Shown here: piece after piece, positions 12,260 to 25,397 of the stretch
Layout: each line of letters begins with the position of its first letter
How positions within the stretch are numbered: position 1 is the stretch's first letter
Assembly: GCA_964017185.1 (NCBI GenBank)
Contig: OZ024872.1
Span: 61,807,817-61,871,816 of the forward strand
DNA length: 64,000 nt
Direction: 5' to 3'
From: Rugalucina vietnamica
Taxonomy: Eukaryota; Mollusca; Bivalvia; Lucinida; Lucinidae
Notes under the pieces: model-generated
Database searches by the model: none
Told to the model about the DNA's origin: nothing
What the model saw: only the letters and a program-made list of their open reading frames with translations
Translations under genes and position numbers: made by a program

Positions 12260-13770
12260 TTCTATAGTTACAATGTGTTATACAGTTACAATTTCTATAG
12301 ATACGGGCACTGATGTCTTGACTCTGCAGTAATTAAAAAGGAAACGAAAGAAACATTAACACTTATCATCTCATTGGTTTAGACATGCCTTTCAGTTTGT
12401 ATTCAAAGTAAAAAAAAAATCTTGAAATTTCCAATTTTATTTTTTATTTTTCATCGACTGGCCATTTTGAGAGATATTATTTTTATTTCGTCCCCCGACC
12501 CAAAATCTGTAAAAAAAAAAATTCCCGTAAATCAATTAATAAAAGCAATATTGGCCTTATAACATTCTAATAAACCGGAGGAAATGGTCTGGCTGTAATT
12601 GGAACCAAACTACCGGATTCGTCATTAACAAAGTTTAGCACTTGCTTGATATATGGTATCCATTGTCGAAAAGCAACAAACACTAAAATCAATAAGTTTA
12701 TTTGTCAAGCATGTTGCGACCAATTGGATTTATTTGCACTGAACAGATTGCGTTGATGTCTTATCTCTAGTTGGTTCCATAGCATATGGCAGCATGACAG
12801 AGTAAGAACTTGTTACCACTTTGCGAAACTTTGCCCATACAATATAGAAAACTTTTCAGCTGTAAAAATTGTAAATTATTGGAAATTAGGCAGCCATCCA
12901 ATCAATCATTTGAGGCTTCTTTCACTTAAGATGGCAAAATTGAGTAGAAGCAATTTGTTGTCATAAACATATTAATTGATGTATGCCTGAAGCCATAGGG
13001 GCGGATGCCATGTCCAGATTTGCCTATTAAGGTCAGAAATTAGGTCAAAGTTCAATGAGTGCAAAAGTTAAGAAACGTTACCGTAGCTGTATATACAAGT
13101 ACAATCATGGCCAAAGTTAGTGGTTTGAATGCTGAGATTTGGTATACTAGTGGCTAAATAATACACTAAAGGGTTGTGTATGTCACTTTATCAAGCATGC
13201 TTGTCTGAACCAGGGTATAAAAGGTCAAAAGGTCAATAAGTGCAATTTAGCAACTTTTCAGTGAAATACACCAATGTTCATTAGAATGTTGGAAAATCTT
13301 TGGCTTAAACTCATTTTATAGATGAATTTATATCACATTTATTGAAACAAACACATTTAAAACATCACTGAATAGATAGCGCAATCTTAGACATTTATTT
13401 TTAAATTGCATTTACCATTTCCATAACATCACATTTGCTAAAAAGGTAAACTTCTTATAAATAGTTTGCCATAAACCCAAGATTGCAGTGCAATAGCGTC
13501 TAAAGAAAATAAATTTATAGAAATAAATTCACATGGATATCCAGATAATGCAGGTTGACATTCATGGGAAATTCAAGATGACCGCCAAATTACAAGATGG
13601 CTGCCAAAATAAGGGTTTTTGATAGAAATTCATGCATATATATGATAAAATCTAAACATATGACATTTAAAGTGGAGAATACATAAAACGAATATTTAAG
13701 TAATTTTGAAACAAGAAGCAATTCGAAAGAAAATCAATATGGTCTAAAAAATCCAAGATGGCTGCATTAA
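12260..13770. other. non-coding stretch, nothing recognised
   Basis: AT-rich, with several homopolymer A/T runs around 12400-12560. A short match to 6850-6900 lies near 12886, and CAAGATGGCTGCC-like words lie near 13600 and 13750. No gene or defined element. Confidence 0.4.
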
Positions 13771-13774
13771 ACAA

Positions 13775-14030
13775 GAGGACCAATGGTCCTGCAGCTCACC
13801 TGAGAGATTTGCTCATTGTTAGCTTAAAGGTCAGATGATGATACGCCGGAGCCCTGAGTTCTGATCTGACCTGACCCAAAACATAATGCAACCTTCCCCT
13901 ACCTCATTGATGCTCTAGTTATAATTTGATCGTTATAGGCCGTGCGGTCTAAAATATATTAATGTTTAAAAGTGTTGGACGGATGTCGGCTTAAGTACCA
14001 TCCTATAAAATCATCTTGTGAGCCTTCAGC
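13775..14030 (-). mobile_element. short family-A cassette relic
   Basis: It begins with AGAGGACCAATGGTCCTGCAGCTCACCTGAG, the cassette tail seen elsewhere (split here: AGAGGACCAATGGTCC, then the CTCACCTGAG block). It ends near CCATCCTATAAAATCATCTT and GTGAGCCTTCAGC, the degraded hairpin end. Almost no core is left. Confidence 0.6.
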
Positions 14031-14149
14031 TAGCTGTGTATTTTAGTAAACACAAATAAACAAAATGACAGGAATTCACTTTTATATAATTGTTATCTGC
14101 ATTTCACTGACACTGAATGTGTTAAATTTATGCACACATTATGGAAGGC

Positions 14150-14290
14150 GCGGATATTGGCGTTATATGGTCAAACGAGGTGGAGAAAACTGGAGAACCT
14201 GGGAAAACCACCAATCTAAGATGGGAGACTACTACCCTGCCACATCCCGTGATCCCCGCAAACGAGACATGGACTGTTTTGAAGGTATTA
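14150..14290 (+). repeat. probable SINE-related fragment
   Basis: GTGGAGAAAACTGGAGAACC followed by an AAAACCACC block resembles the body of lophotrochozoan SINEs. A 76-codon frame starting at 14065 opens with a hydrophobic stretch but then runs through this repeat, so I do not call a gene. Confidence 0.35.
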
Positions 14291-14689
14291 GATAGGGTTT
14301 ATGGGCAGGGATATAGTACAATAGACTCAGATTGGGTAGGCTAGGATAGGGCAAAGTATGAATGGCATGTGGTATGGCACTGGGTTTTAAAGCTGTTTGT
14401 ATTTATAGAGACTATGAACAGTAATATTGCGATGGTAAAGGTTTGGTTTGGTTATGCTTTGATGAACCATGCAATATTTTTTCAACAATCTTGTAGTAAA
14501 GCCACAACTTTTTGTTATGGGCTAGGATTTTAAAGTGTCTTGATCAGGGACTTAATATTTGGCGGAGATAAGGATAAAATTCTCTTGCTCTGGTACTCTA
14601 CTACCAGCCTACCACAGTCCCCTGGTGTATGGTAGGTTAAGGAACAGTGGGTTGGGATGTTGTAACAGGTGAAAAAGTTACTGGTTTTT

Positions 14690-14757
14690 CACCGTTTGTC
14701 TCGAGCCAGGATCGAACCAGGACGTGATAAGCCACTCTACTACATGGCTGTAAGATA
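14690..14757 (-). repeat. tRNA-like SINE head
   Basis: On the minus strand an A-box-like CATGTAGTAGAGTGG precedes a B box GGTTCGATCCTGG at tRNA-like spacing. There is no closed acceptor stem, so this is a SINE or tRNA relic and not a tRNA gene. Confidence 0.45.
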
Positions 14758-14840
14758 AAAATAATTGTTAGATCCTTTGGAAGCAGTAAAACATTTAAAG
14801 CGAGAAGATGGGCCATATTGTATAATTTCGGGTAATGAAC
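14755..14840 (+). repeat. 86-bp direct repeat, copy 1
   Basis: Differs from 15131-15216 by only a couple of bases. It runs from ATAAAAATAATTGTTAG to GGTAATGAAC. Confidence 0.85.
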
Positions 14841-15130
14841 CTTCGTCAGTGACCCTTTACAAAACTGGCAGCGAAAGCCAGACATTTTTGCTGCAATTTC
14901 AAAAATTTACATCGTTGTAGTCTAAATCGAAGACTTGTATTCCCAAAGGGGCCAAATAATCAAAATACTGTTAAGAAGATGATTCTTAACGTACAATATT
15001 TTTGAAACACTCAAAATATATTCACTGATCCCAAAGGATCAAAAGAAAAATATAATCTGCACTATGGATGATGTACGGGGAGACTTTTTAGGGCCGCCAC
15101 ACGGCACAACACCAGCTGCAGTAATAGCAA

Positions 15131-15272
15131 ATAAAAATAATTGTTAGATCCTTTGGAAGCAGTAGAACATTTAAAGCGAGAAGATGGGCCATATTGTACA
15201 ATTTCGGGTAATGAACTTGTATATATCAAACCAGTACAGTACCAGCCGACTTGTATATATCAAACCAGTACA
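15131..15272 (+). repeat. 86-bp direct repeat copy 2, followed by a 24-bp tandem duplication
   Basis: The second copy of 14755-14840 ends at 15216. Directly after it ACTTGTATATATCAAACCAG occurs twice with a 10-14-base spacer. Confidence 0.8.
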
Positions 15273-15612
15273 AATGTGCATTATGCCTGAGACCACTGCA
15301 TAATCTATTCCGCTCCCATTTCGTTTACATCTTTCAATATTGTAATCGACTGGACATTCTCTATTGGGTTGATCATTTAAGGTTGATCACCTAATGCAAC
15401 AGGTCAACTTTTGCCTATGATTACAATTAGAGATATGCGGGGTACAACAGGGGTGGGTGTGGATGCTAAAGATAAGATTTGCATCTTCTAGTAACTATGT
15501 ACAATATCTTTTTGGCTTAGTTTTGTAGTATTTGGGGATGTTGGGTTCGGGAACAAGTTACAGCTGTTTGTTCAATTTTCGTGTGTTCACCTGTACTGTA
15601 GGAGAGTATTCT

Positions 15613-17705
15613 ACTTTGGGCCTCACACATCTTTCGTGTTTATATGAGGTAGGGCTGTACATTTACCATTGCAGAATGGAAGTGATATTGGCCGCTTTCA
15701 TGATAGGTTTCTGTAATGCTTGTCAGGGGCATCCGACTTTCATTGTCTGGGTATGGTGCACTGCATTGTTTGTAATCAAGGTCAATTTTACTTAACAATG
15801 TTAATGTACATAATGCTAGAGCCACTTTCCTCCATATGTAAATTGCCGATGGTCTTAAAAAGACAGGGCATATTTTGTCTATCTGGGGTATGCCCTTTGA
15901 AATCACTACATCTATGATTCGACAGAAAATTATACATTCTACAGGCAAAGATTCAAGCTTGGCTGGAATAGAGCCTGCATTAGAGTTGGTATTTTGTAAC
16001 ACAAGAATGTTGAACCATACTCATGTGCTAACCTTACATCCAGTTATCTAAAGTTAAACAAGATCTGGCTGTTTAAAAACATTTGGACGTCTGTGTAAAT
16101 GGCTCATTTTGCTAGTACATTTCTAAAAAATATTATGATCAGCGTTTCTTCAAATGGAGCTCTGATAGAAGGCATGTGATTTTCTATGTATACCGCCTTA
16201 ATTTTTACATAATTTTCCTCTAAATTTGGAAGGTTTTGTTAATATACATTAAACAAAAAATCAAATGACATATATATTGTAGTACAGGATGGTCTAATAT
16301 TGCACTAGCAATCATTTGATGCCATTTTCAGCATGTTAGGGATTTTGGGTGCCAAGATACAAGTCATTCTGTAGGTTTACCCGTTTAATTTTTCCACTTT
16401 TCATTCCTATTTATGAAGTTTTCATTAAAATTCATGAAATTGAAAATCAGATCATTCTTATATCAGACTTTAGGGCCATAGTAAATTGCCATAGCATTCA
16501 TTTGATACTTATTTTAGCATCCTGGATTTGTTAACAGCTCTGGTACAAGTGATTTTGTACATATACCCCCTATTTTTTCCAAGGGTTTTCTCTGATTTCT
16601 TGTGTGTTTTATTAATTTTTATCAATAAGCAAATTCAGTGATTTGAATAAAAGCTTTTAAGGTTAAATTGCCAGGTCTATGCATCACTATCACACAAATT
16701 ATAGTATTCTAAAGCATGCTTTTGTTGGTATATGAATATTTTTGAGAGTACATCCTATTCTTTAGAATTACACTGTGGGTGGAGGTGGAAACTATGTAAT
16801 TTACATCATGAAAATGTGTTCATTGTTGAGGACAATATTTGGTCCCTCTGACAACACTGGCAGTCTTGAGAATTGGTTTCATAGATACAAGATAGATCAT
16901 ATAACCCATCAAAAACTTTGTAATGGCTATAGTTTTCACCTTGTTTTTACTCGATTTTCGACATATTGATTAATATTCATAAATATGCAAATGAGATAAT
17001 TTTCATTTAGACCCATGACATCAATAAATTTGCCAAATGACATTACTGGTTTAATAACAAAGTGTCTCAATGATCGTTTGGGACTGAAATTAGTTTATTT
17101 ATAGATATTTAGCGTTTTTTGTCATTTTTATGTTTTCATTAAAATTCATGAATATGCAAATTAGATAACTAGCATTACTTACCATAGGATGAAAGGACAA
17201 TGTATAAGCTTTAAAACGAGACCAAGTTTAGTGGTCTAGGATAAGTAACAGCAGAGATATAACAAATTTAGTATGCCCACCGCTATGTTCAAGAATCACA
17301 TCGACGGTTGCAGTGGAGACCATGCATTTTTTCATAGTGCAAAAGAGTTTATCTTTAAGGACAAAAATTCATTTCATTTCTGGGGTCCCAGTGAATGATT
17401 TGGCACCCATGAAAAATTGTCCTGGGGTGCAAGGTAGGTCAAATTAGCTCCCGGGGGGATTTTACTAATAACTTCGCAATTTTGCACTGAAATGATCTTT
17501 AACCTTGCTAGGGTATATGTTTAGCACTCTCCTTTGTTATGCTATAAATGCGACATGCATAATAAGTGTATATAATGTAGTTTCGGTGAAATTTTACGGA
17601 AAATACAGCAAAGGAATGACACTGAAAAGTGTTTTTATACATTTGTCTCGTTATTTTGCACCCAATCAATGTTTTGAGCAAACATTTTGAAACTATCAAA
17701 CATTT
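15613..17705 (+). repeat. 2.07-kb duplicated block, copy 2
   Basis: Near-identical partner of 4783-6849. It lacks the flanking 157-bp repeats and carries 24 bases near 17297-17320 that copy 1 lacks. The right edge runs into AAACATTTAGATTGCGAGTT, a fragment of the hairpin MITE family (GGTTCTAACGAGTACC at 17727). Confidence 0.9.
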
Positions 17706-17767
17706 AGATTGCGAGTTCTAGCGAGGTGGTTCTAACGAGTACCCTCAATATATGTTTTGGATTAGAA

Positions 17768-18350
17768 ATAAGAGCCAGATGGACCAATGGTCCTGTAAAC
17801 GCTCACCTAAGATCTGCCATATACCACATAATCATATTTGAATATTATGGTATAAATAGCCCCTGAAGTCCTGTGGCCATTCCCTCCCCCTCCCCCCCCC
17901 CCCCCCAAGATAATCAATATTGTGTTCATTTGCCAATTTCCTGCAAGTTTTTTTTTCCCTTCAAATGACATTTTAACAATTCCCCCATTCAAATGCATGG
18001 GTGACCTATGTTGACATTGTCATAAAATAGGTCAAGGTCATCATAGGGTCATTATTTATAAACTTATTGTAGTACTTTAGACTCAAATGCTACATGAAAT
18101 CAGTCCAGCGGTTCCGGAGAAGAAGATTTTTGAATGGCGTTTACCATATATATGGGCATGGCGTCCATCTTAATCATGTGACCAGGATTATTTATTAACA
18201 CATTGGTTCTCCCTTGCTATAGATGCTTCTTATAAAATTTGGCTTTGATTGACCAAGCTGTTTCAGGGAAGATCTTTGAAATTATGGACGACGACGACGG
18301 ACAGACGCCGGATCAAGGCCATCCTATAAGCTCACTTTGTGAGCCTAACT
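17768..18350 (-). mobile_element. single-unit family-A cassette, reverse orientation
   Basis: Starts with GGACCAATGGTCCTGTAAAC and GCTCACCTAAGATCTG, contains one core unit in reverse (CATGTGACC, TATATGGGCATGG, GGTCAAGGTCATC) and a GACGACGACGGACAGACG tract, and ends at GCTCACTTTGTGAGCCTAAC. A C-run lies at 17886-17906. Confidence 0.75.
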
Positions 18351-18663
18351 AAAAATCATAACCTGTAAACCCCCATTTTTGCTTTATAACATTGGGGTTT
18401 GATGGGGTATTCTTTTCGTGGACATGTTATATCCTCATGATATTTTCCATATTACACGCCTATTAATTTGAGATTAAGGGCGTGAAAGCGCTGCCTTTGG
18501 TCAAATTACAGGCGTTTACCAGTTTCGTAGACGGTGCATATTTGAAGTCTAAGGGCGACAACTTTGATGAGCGGCAATAGTCTGCATGCTTAGTTCTAAC
18601 CCGGTCATCGACTTGAAAATCTTGTCCAGCGCCTAGATTAAATCATATCCCAGCTTTTATTCG

Positions 18664-18880
18664 TTGATATTGGCATTTCAACCAACAATGATTTGCATAT
18701 GCGAAAACAAAGGCGCAAATGAGCTGTGCAGTAGCAGATCAGTGCCTTTGTTTACGCTACACGATAGTACAGTTCCTCATCTACTAAAATCCAAAATTTC
18801 AAGCTTAAAACACGTTTCTTTGCCTGTACAGGCAGGTTTGTGTCGGACGTGGTCGGAACTTTTTCTGAACTTTTCTTATG
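18664..18880 (+). mobile_element. partial MITE of the TTGAGCCGCC family
   Basis: It shares the internal modules of the family in order: CATATGCGAAAACAAAGGCG, GTGCCTTTGTTTACGCTACA, GATAGTACAGTTCCTC and GGTTTGTGTCGGACGTGG. The terminal TTGAGCCGCC inverted repeats are lost. Confidence 0.7.
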
Positions 18881-18884
18881 CAAT

Positions 18885-19525
18885 TGCTCAATTATGAATA
18901 TGACAATCTGGCATGAGTTATCGCACTATCGCGCCCCTTTATGCCACACATCATCCAAAGCTAACATGTCATAACAATATTGTGACAATTTCATGAAACT
19001 TCCTCGGTCAAACAAATAATCATTAAATCGCAAGTAACACTCCCTGTTTGCTTTGTGCGCAACGGAGAATGGTTAAATATTGGCAATTTCGCCCCCTTCT
19101 TGTCACATTAGTCCAGCGTTATTGACTCGCCCTATGACCTAATCAATTACGCCCCGATACATACTGCCCGGTGCCCGGGGACTAGCGGTCAAAGATCAAT
19201 CAGATCAAATCAACACGAGAGGGACATCCATTGAAACGTGTTGTGTGCTTTCAACACCCACAAAACATCGCCTTTAATTCTTTTCTGTAAACTTTCTTCT
19301 TTTAAAATGGCACAAATCAATCTACTTCACATCTTAACCTGGAAATTTATGCGGAATTAGATTTAAAAGGACTTGCTCATTATTCAAAAATCTAAATAAT
19401 GTCTCAGAAGATATGTCTCGATATGACACTGGTTGATGAGAGTCCCAACAGCTTAGATAATGCATACTATTTACTAACTTGTGTTTTTTATTTGATTTTT
19501 ATTCATTGTCCGGGCAATACTATAC
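18885..19525. other. non-coding stretch, nothing recognised
   Basis: No open frame with protein character and no repeat boundary that I could define. Confidence 0.4.
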
Positions 19526-19530
19526 AATTA

Positions 19531-19688
19531 TTGACTATTGAGTCATTGAATATGATGTGATATCCAACAGAGACTACCAATATTGACCGAGGCGAACAGA
19601 GACTACCAATATTGACCGAGGCGAAGCCGAGGTCAATATTGGTAGTCTCTGTTGGATATCACATCATATTCAATGACTCAATAGTCAA
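19531..19688. mobile_element. hairpin MITE core
   Basis: TTGACTATTGAGTCATTG, ATATGATGTGATATCCAACA and GAGACTACCAATATTGACC are mirrored on the other arm around GAGGCGAAGCCGAGG. The left arm carries a tandem duplication of about 29 bases (AGAGACTACCAATATTGACC plus GAGGCGA) that the right arm lacks. Confidence 0.85.
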
Positions 19689-20128
19689 CAATTGTTTTAT
19701 TGTATAACACTTTCTTTTAATACAAAACTTTTAAAGAGAATGAGCAGAAAAAAAAATATTTTTCATCTGAAAATGGATTGTTGTCAACAGCTTACATGTA
19801 TATTGTCCCAGCATGACTGAAAAAATGTTCATTGGGACATAAAGTCTTAATTCAAATAAATCAAACAGTTGTAAATATCATCTGTAGTTCATCAGCAGGA
19901 CTGCAAGACATCAATTAATGTACATTTCCGTGATAGATACAGTGTTCTAAAAGCAACATATATTTAATGGGAAAAACCCCAGGTCATAGAATATGACAAA
20001 ATATGCAATGAGCTGAAAGCATTGTCTGAAATACTGTCTATTTATAGTTATATAATAATATCAATTATTCCACATGTCCTCACATTTTGTGTGTCACCAT
20101 GACACATGCCTACAAACATTTGTCAGGT

Positions 20129-23100
20129 CATCACGAAATATATACCCCCTTAAACACCACCTTTATATAGCAAAACTGGGGTATGCGGGGGTATACCTAT
20201 TTTTCTTATTTTTGCTCCAAAACATAGATTGTGGGTACTCGTTAGAACCGCTTCGGCGAGGCGGTTCTAACGTGTACCCACAATCTATGTTTTGAGCAAA
20301 AATATAGAAAAATATAAAAAATATTACCATGAAAAGGGGGTGTTACAAATGTGCCCACGCATGGATTTTCTTTAAATTTTACAAATACGTAGGTCATCAT
20401 ATATGAGCTACGAAAATGTATATATTGAATTAAATAATTAATTATAGGACTCAGGAGGCAACCTTGGCTCACTCCCACAATGACATGATACCCGCCCTCA
20501 TCTTTGTGTGTCCTAAAATTACAGTTTTATAATTTTCTAAGATTTGTCAAGTGGATTGGCTCCAGAACATCCCAGGCATTATACTTATACCGTAAAATCA
20601 TTTTACAGAAGTATTATATTGATTTCCTGATTAGAAAATTATGAAATTTCTCAATTTTTTCTCGAAAATTTACAAAAAATACCAAATTCAACTTAAAAGA
20701 TAAATATGTTCCAGTCTTTGTCAAGATACCATATTTGCATAAAAACATGCCATATATATCCTCTTGATATGAGAAAAATTTCATGATGATTCAAAGCCGG
20801 TAACATTGTCATTTTTTACGTTGTATACATGTAGGTCACTTTTCATAATTTTAACAAAATGTTGAAATTGCTCCAAATCATCGCAAAAAGGTTTTGGATT
20901 ATGACCATAATGCATATTTCTGACGCACATTGTGATAAGACAATCCTGAATGGCATACATGTAGTTACATTTATATAACTGAGTGGCCATCTGTTGGGAA
21001 ATAGACATTCTATTGGCAAACTGTACATTCTCTTTGTACAAGTAACTATTTGTTATTTCGCTTGTTTTCCACGTGGGATTTTAGGTTGAACCTTGGTTCT
21101 AATTGCAGCAGCTTCTGGTCATTGCTTATGTTTGCCAAAAAGATGTTATTCATGATGGTTTTCTACCATCTGTTTTTCACAATTGACTGTTTTCTTTAGA
21201 TTTAGATCGATATAAAGTAGTTCTAAAATAGCAGTGAGACCAAATGGCTTACAGTTTGCCTTCAGTTGAATCAATGCTGAAAGCTCTGGACTCCGAATTA
21301 TTCTATTGAGGAAATAATAGAGGATGTTTAACTTTGTTTAACTGATAATCATATGGTATGCTTCTCGTATAGGAGTGAGACAGGGAGGTCCATGTGGAAT
21401 TGTCTCGTAGTGATAAACTGAATCTGATATTATTATTTCTCACTCTTGGACCAAATGTATTTTCTTGTAAAAGACACAAGTGGAAATATAGACAAATGTT
21501 CACTGTATATTACTTTATCATACTGTACCAATTCCATGTTTTAATTCTTTAGAGGGAAAGCTAGAGTACCTGACCTCCTATATCTCTTACTGTACCCAAA
21601 TTTTATATCTTTGATTTTCAACAAACGATCTGATTTTGATCTTTACATCAGATTAAAACAGACATAAATTCTGTAAAGTCATATGCCATAAGTATTTTAA
21701 GCATTTAGCCTTCAGTCAAATGCAACATCTCTGCATTACATATGTTACCCACATAAATGCTTGCAAAATAAACATCAAACCAAAATCTCCTATAAAATGT
21801 ATGCATTTAGGCTGATTATGAAGTATGTTTCATCGTTAAAGCAAGTCAACTTCCTATATTCACATTCCTATGGATCTTATTCAGCATATTAAATGTATAT
21901 TGTACGTTACATACATTACATCATTCAAAACTGAATATTAAAGTTTATATTTTCTTGGTAAAAATAGGTTTAATAAAGTAGGTTCTGTCATATCATGACA
22001 AACGTCTTGTAGACAAATTAGTTTCCTTTCATACAAATACAAACATTAATCTGCATATTATGTGTTCTTATCGGTTACACAAGCCTGCAAAAGTACTAAG
22101 ATAGGGTTGGCATCAAAATAAAACATTGAATGATGAATAAATGTCAGAAAAACAGATTGGGTTATGAGCTTATAATCTTTTCTTGAGATTAATATCGCGT
22201 TACATGTATTGTGATGTTCAATGAAATGTAATTTCTTAATTTATAATGTTGTAACATGCTAATTAAATAAGGATAAGATGAATGCAGTTGAACAGCCACA
22301 TGATTTAGCATGTGTATTAACTAGTTACATATAGCATCCTTTTAAAATAAGAAGAAAAAGTTCAGCATTTAAAGATCGTATCATATGAAAATTGTTCACA
22401 GTACATGTTTGCGCTAAATGTAACATATGTAACAAATTGAAAGGGTTCTGAGAGACAACTTCTGAATTCAGGAAGATCAATAATATTGCATTTTAAACCC
22501 TGCAGTTATACTAATGTGATGTTTAAACACAAAACTTTATTGAAATCTTTAAATTATTTTAAGTCTGTCCAAATGGTAACTTATGTAACAGGGTATAAGG
22601 TGTGTGTGTTGGGTTTCATTAAAAGCATGCTATAATAATATAAATGACTTATAATAAGCCTACAGTAAAACTCCTACAGTCATAAATCATTTATTGAAGT
22701 ACTTTGTAATTATTAGTGAACAAGTTAACATTTTGATGAATAAGGGTCATGTGTAATGAATGTAACAAAACACCATGTTACCGGTCCACGATTTTCGTGA
22801 AATTTCACGAAAATATTTCTAACATATGTGGGCAGTTTTTATTTTAAAATGGTGTCTTGACAAAGACTGGAACACAAGAAAATTTTAATTCAAATTCTAC
22901 CTCTTTTAAAATAAGCAGGTGAAAATTGGGGTTACATGTACATAAAAATGACTGCTCCGCCACTATCTTGATACATACGAAGTCATTTATAGTATCAGCA
23001 AACTTACCAATGACTACTATAATTCTGCAAAGATTTCAACATTTGCTTCATGAATTGTTGATCACTATAGAAATGTTTAAAGTGGGATACCCTCAGCTAT

Positions 23101-23328
23101 GGTAGTGACGTCATATATTACGTCATAGTTTGCCAATGGAATTACATTTAAAAGGGAATACACCATTATTATAGCAGTCATAACTAAAACAATTAATGCA
23201 CATAATTTCATAAAATTCCATGCGTGGGCAAACTTCCATGTTAATTTCCCATACCCTGTAACAGGCCCTTTTCAATTTTTACTGGTGAAAAAATCTATGT
23301 ATATTGCATGGGCGTGTTTTCGTATTGT
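20129..23328. mobile_element. hairpin MITE (CATNACGAAAACATG ends) split by a 2.9-kb insertion
   Basis: Left modules (CATCACGAAATATATACCCC, AAAACTGGGGTATGCGGGGG) and the long hairpin at 20199-20313 are followed by 20341-23263, then by the expected right end CATGGGCGTGTTTTCGTATTG. Complete relatives without the insertion are at 25398-25709 and 42748-43026. Confidence 0.75.
20341..23263. mobile_element. 2.9-kb insertion with TGTTACA / CCCACGCATGGA inverted ends
   Basis: The left end opens TGTTACAAATGTGCCCACGC and then ATGGA. The right end, read in reverse, has TGTTACAGGG and GCCCACGCATGGAATT. A second inverted pair lies inside: GTTCCAGTCTTTGTCAAG near 20710 and its complement near 22857. TATGTAACA words recur near the right part. 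No transposase frame exists, so it is non-autonomous. Small frames such as 21303-21491 (minus) are not assigned. Confidence 0.6.
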
Positions 23329-23329
23329 G

Positions 23330-24069
23330 AATATGTTGCCTTTTTTCTGAATCCACACGTTGAAGGAAACCAGAACAATGTCATACAGCTGCATTTAATT
23401 ATTAATATACCACAGCAATATTTAGAAATAAATTGACAACTCGTTTTGTTTGAAACTTGAATATCAATTATTTTTGTGTGAAAAGTCTGGGCTTAAGCTC
23501 CTATGTAATTAGCGTCACAAGATCTGGAGGTTTTATATGTAAAGTAAATTTTTACCAATACATATAAAACAAATTCCTCCAATTATCCATGTCTCGCCAG
23601 TGACAGTTTAGCCTGGGTTCCAGCCTGATCATTTTCTCTCTTTTTTATTTTTTCGTTTCTTGGTCAAAAAAATGACAATATCTACGGAAATCAATAGCGG
23701 CTACCGATACATTAATTTGATGTGTAATTTTTATAACGTATGCATTGTCGAAAATAATAATAATAGAAAATGATTATATTGACTACTGGACCCAAGCTAG
23801 TGACAGTTGTTCGGAAACAAGAAGCGGTCAAAATAGTCTCTTGTAGTTCCACAGCTATAAATTGTACTCCGACACAAGCCGACCATATACATTAAAATTG
23901 TCAAGTGGACAGGTTGCCTTTATTTCTGAAATCCATATGTTCAATTTTGTATGAACATTTCAAGTCCATCAAAGAAGAAAAAGGAAGCGATAATAGCATT
24001 GCCAATTTGTTATTTACTAAAACAGCAGAAACAGATAAAAAGATTAAACCGGCAAGTAATAAATCAAAG

Positions 24070-24070
<1 letters not shown>
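23330..24070. other. non-coding stretch, nothing recognised
   Basis: Composition is plain and AT-rich. The frames that run into the following microsatellites are artefacts of CT and AC repeats. Confidence 0.4.

Positions 24071-24072
<2 letters not shown>

Positions 24073-24162
<90 letters not shown>
24073..24162 (+). repeat. compound (CT)n(AC)n microsatellite
   Basis: CT repeats at 24073-24120 pass directly into AC repeats at 24121-24162 with no interruption. Confidence 0.98.
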
Positions 24163-24164
<2 letters not shown>

Positions 24165-24714
24165 TTACTCAGTTTTAAGTTACATAGTAACCAATATATA
24201 GCAAACTTCAAAGCTTTTCAGAATTATTTTCTTTACTGTACTTTTATCAGATGTATTTTTTCGTTCCTTCTTTAATGTTGCTGGCTTGCTGGTGTACTGC
24301 AAAATAATGAGTTACATGTACATGGCTTATTTTAATTGGCTTCGTAATGCTATTTTCTATTTGAACGTGGATCATGTCGATGAGACAGCTTTGAAGTTCA
24401 TTTTTCCATCATCACTCATATTTTCAGGATACATGTAGTTAGAGCCCCAGCCATCAGAAAAATGGTGATAGGTGGTCGGAAAGTAGCACAAATTTCATTC
24501 ATACCCTCTTGTAGAAGAACCCACTGGAAGCTTGAAAAACAATGTTTGGTCAATTTAATTTAAGTCTTGCAAAATTGTTGAAATGATGGGATGTATACTG
24601 CTACACGTGACATTATATAATGCGATTCTCGATAGGAAGCTATTTGCCATTTTCCCAAAATATGAAATGGGAAGATCTCGAAAAAAAAAGTTATTATAAT
24701 AAATAACAACCACT

Positions 24715-25021
24715 TTAACACATTCACTGCCACCGACGACTGTAGTCGTTTTTACCGTTCACTGCCACCGACGACTGTAGTCGTTTTACGGGTCTACCCG
24801 TATGTCCCGGGTTATAGAAGGAAAGTTTTAAAGGGAGGTAAATATATTATATATCAGATTTTTCAGCGTAAAAAGCCCTTTTCAGTGAAATATGATATGC
24901 GCATATATCTAAAATATTAAAATTAATAAATAAATTAATAAATCAATAAAAATAATAAAATAAATATATGCTTGGCAGTGAGATATTGATTTTTTGAGAG
25001 GCGTGGCAGTGAAAGTGTTAA
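24715..25021. mobile_element. piggyBac-like MITE
   Basis: TTAA is found at both borders. The ends CACATTCACTGCCA and TGGCAGTGAAAGTG form inverted repeats just inside. A ~35-base segment with the palindrome ACGACTGTAGTCGT is tandemly doubled at the left end. No coding capacity. The TTAA target duplication is the hallmark of piggyBac. Confidence 0.8.
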
Positions 25022-25395
25022 CCAAAACATCTAGATCAGAGTGTGAGGTAACAACACAATGCTGGCGCAACAGAAAGATGACCTAGTTTTTTTAATAGGA
25101 CAAAATTAAATTTGCGGAGAATAGGTGTGAACAAGTGGGCAACAAATTAATGAAAAACAGAAAATCGTGGATTGATTAAAGATTAAACTCTTAATGGTTT
25201 ATCTATTGGGTATCGCGTCTTCCCGAGAAATTAAACTTTCATCTGATTAGAGAAACTGAATGCAGAACAAGTGGGCTTATTTTCGTGAAAACTTAATTGA
25301 AACCTAAAGCAACAAGAAAGGTACACATCAGCCGAGGAATCTAGCTACAAATCTAAAGATTTGTTGTTCTGCCTAGTTTGAATTATGGCGTAAAT
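25022..25395. other. non-coding stretch, nothing recognised
   Basis: No element boundary or coding signal seen. Confidence 0.4.
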
Positions 25396-25397
25396 TA

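Noticed and set aside
14065-14344. Secreted peptide gene with an N-terminal hydrophobic stretch
   Set aside because: After the hydrophobic part the frame passes through SINE-like sequence, and an overlapping frame is equally open.
21303-21503. Cytoplasmic-tail exon for the CUB-LDLa gene
   Set aside because: The frame has a plausible acceptor (CTTTTACAAG) and stop, but it is in phase 1 while the LDLa/TM exon ends in phase 0. It also lies inside a probable 2.9-kb transposon insertion.
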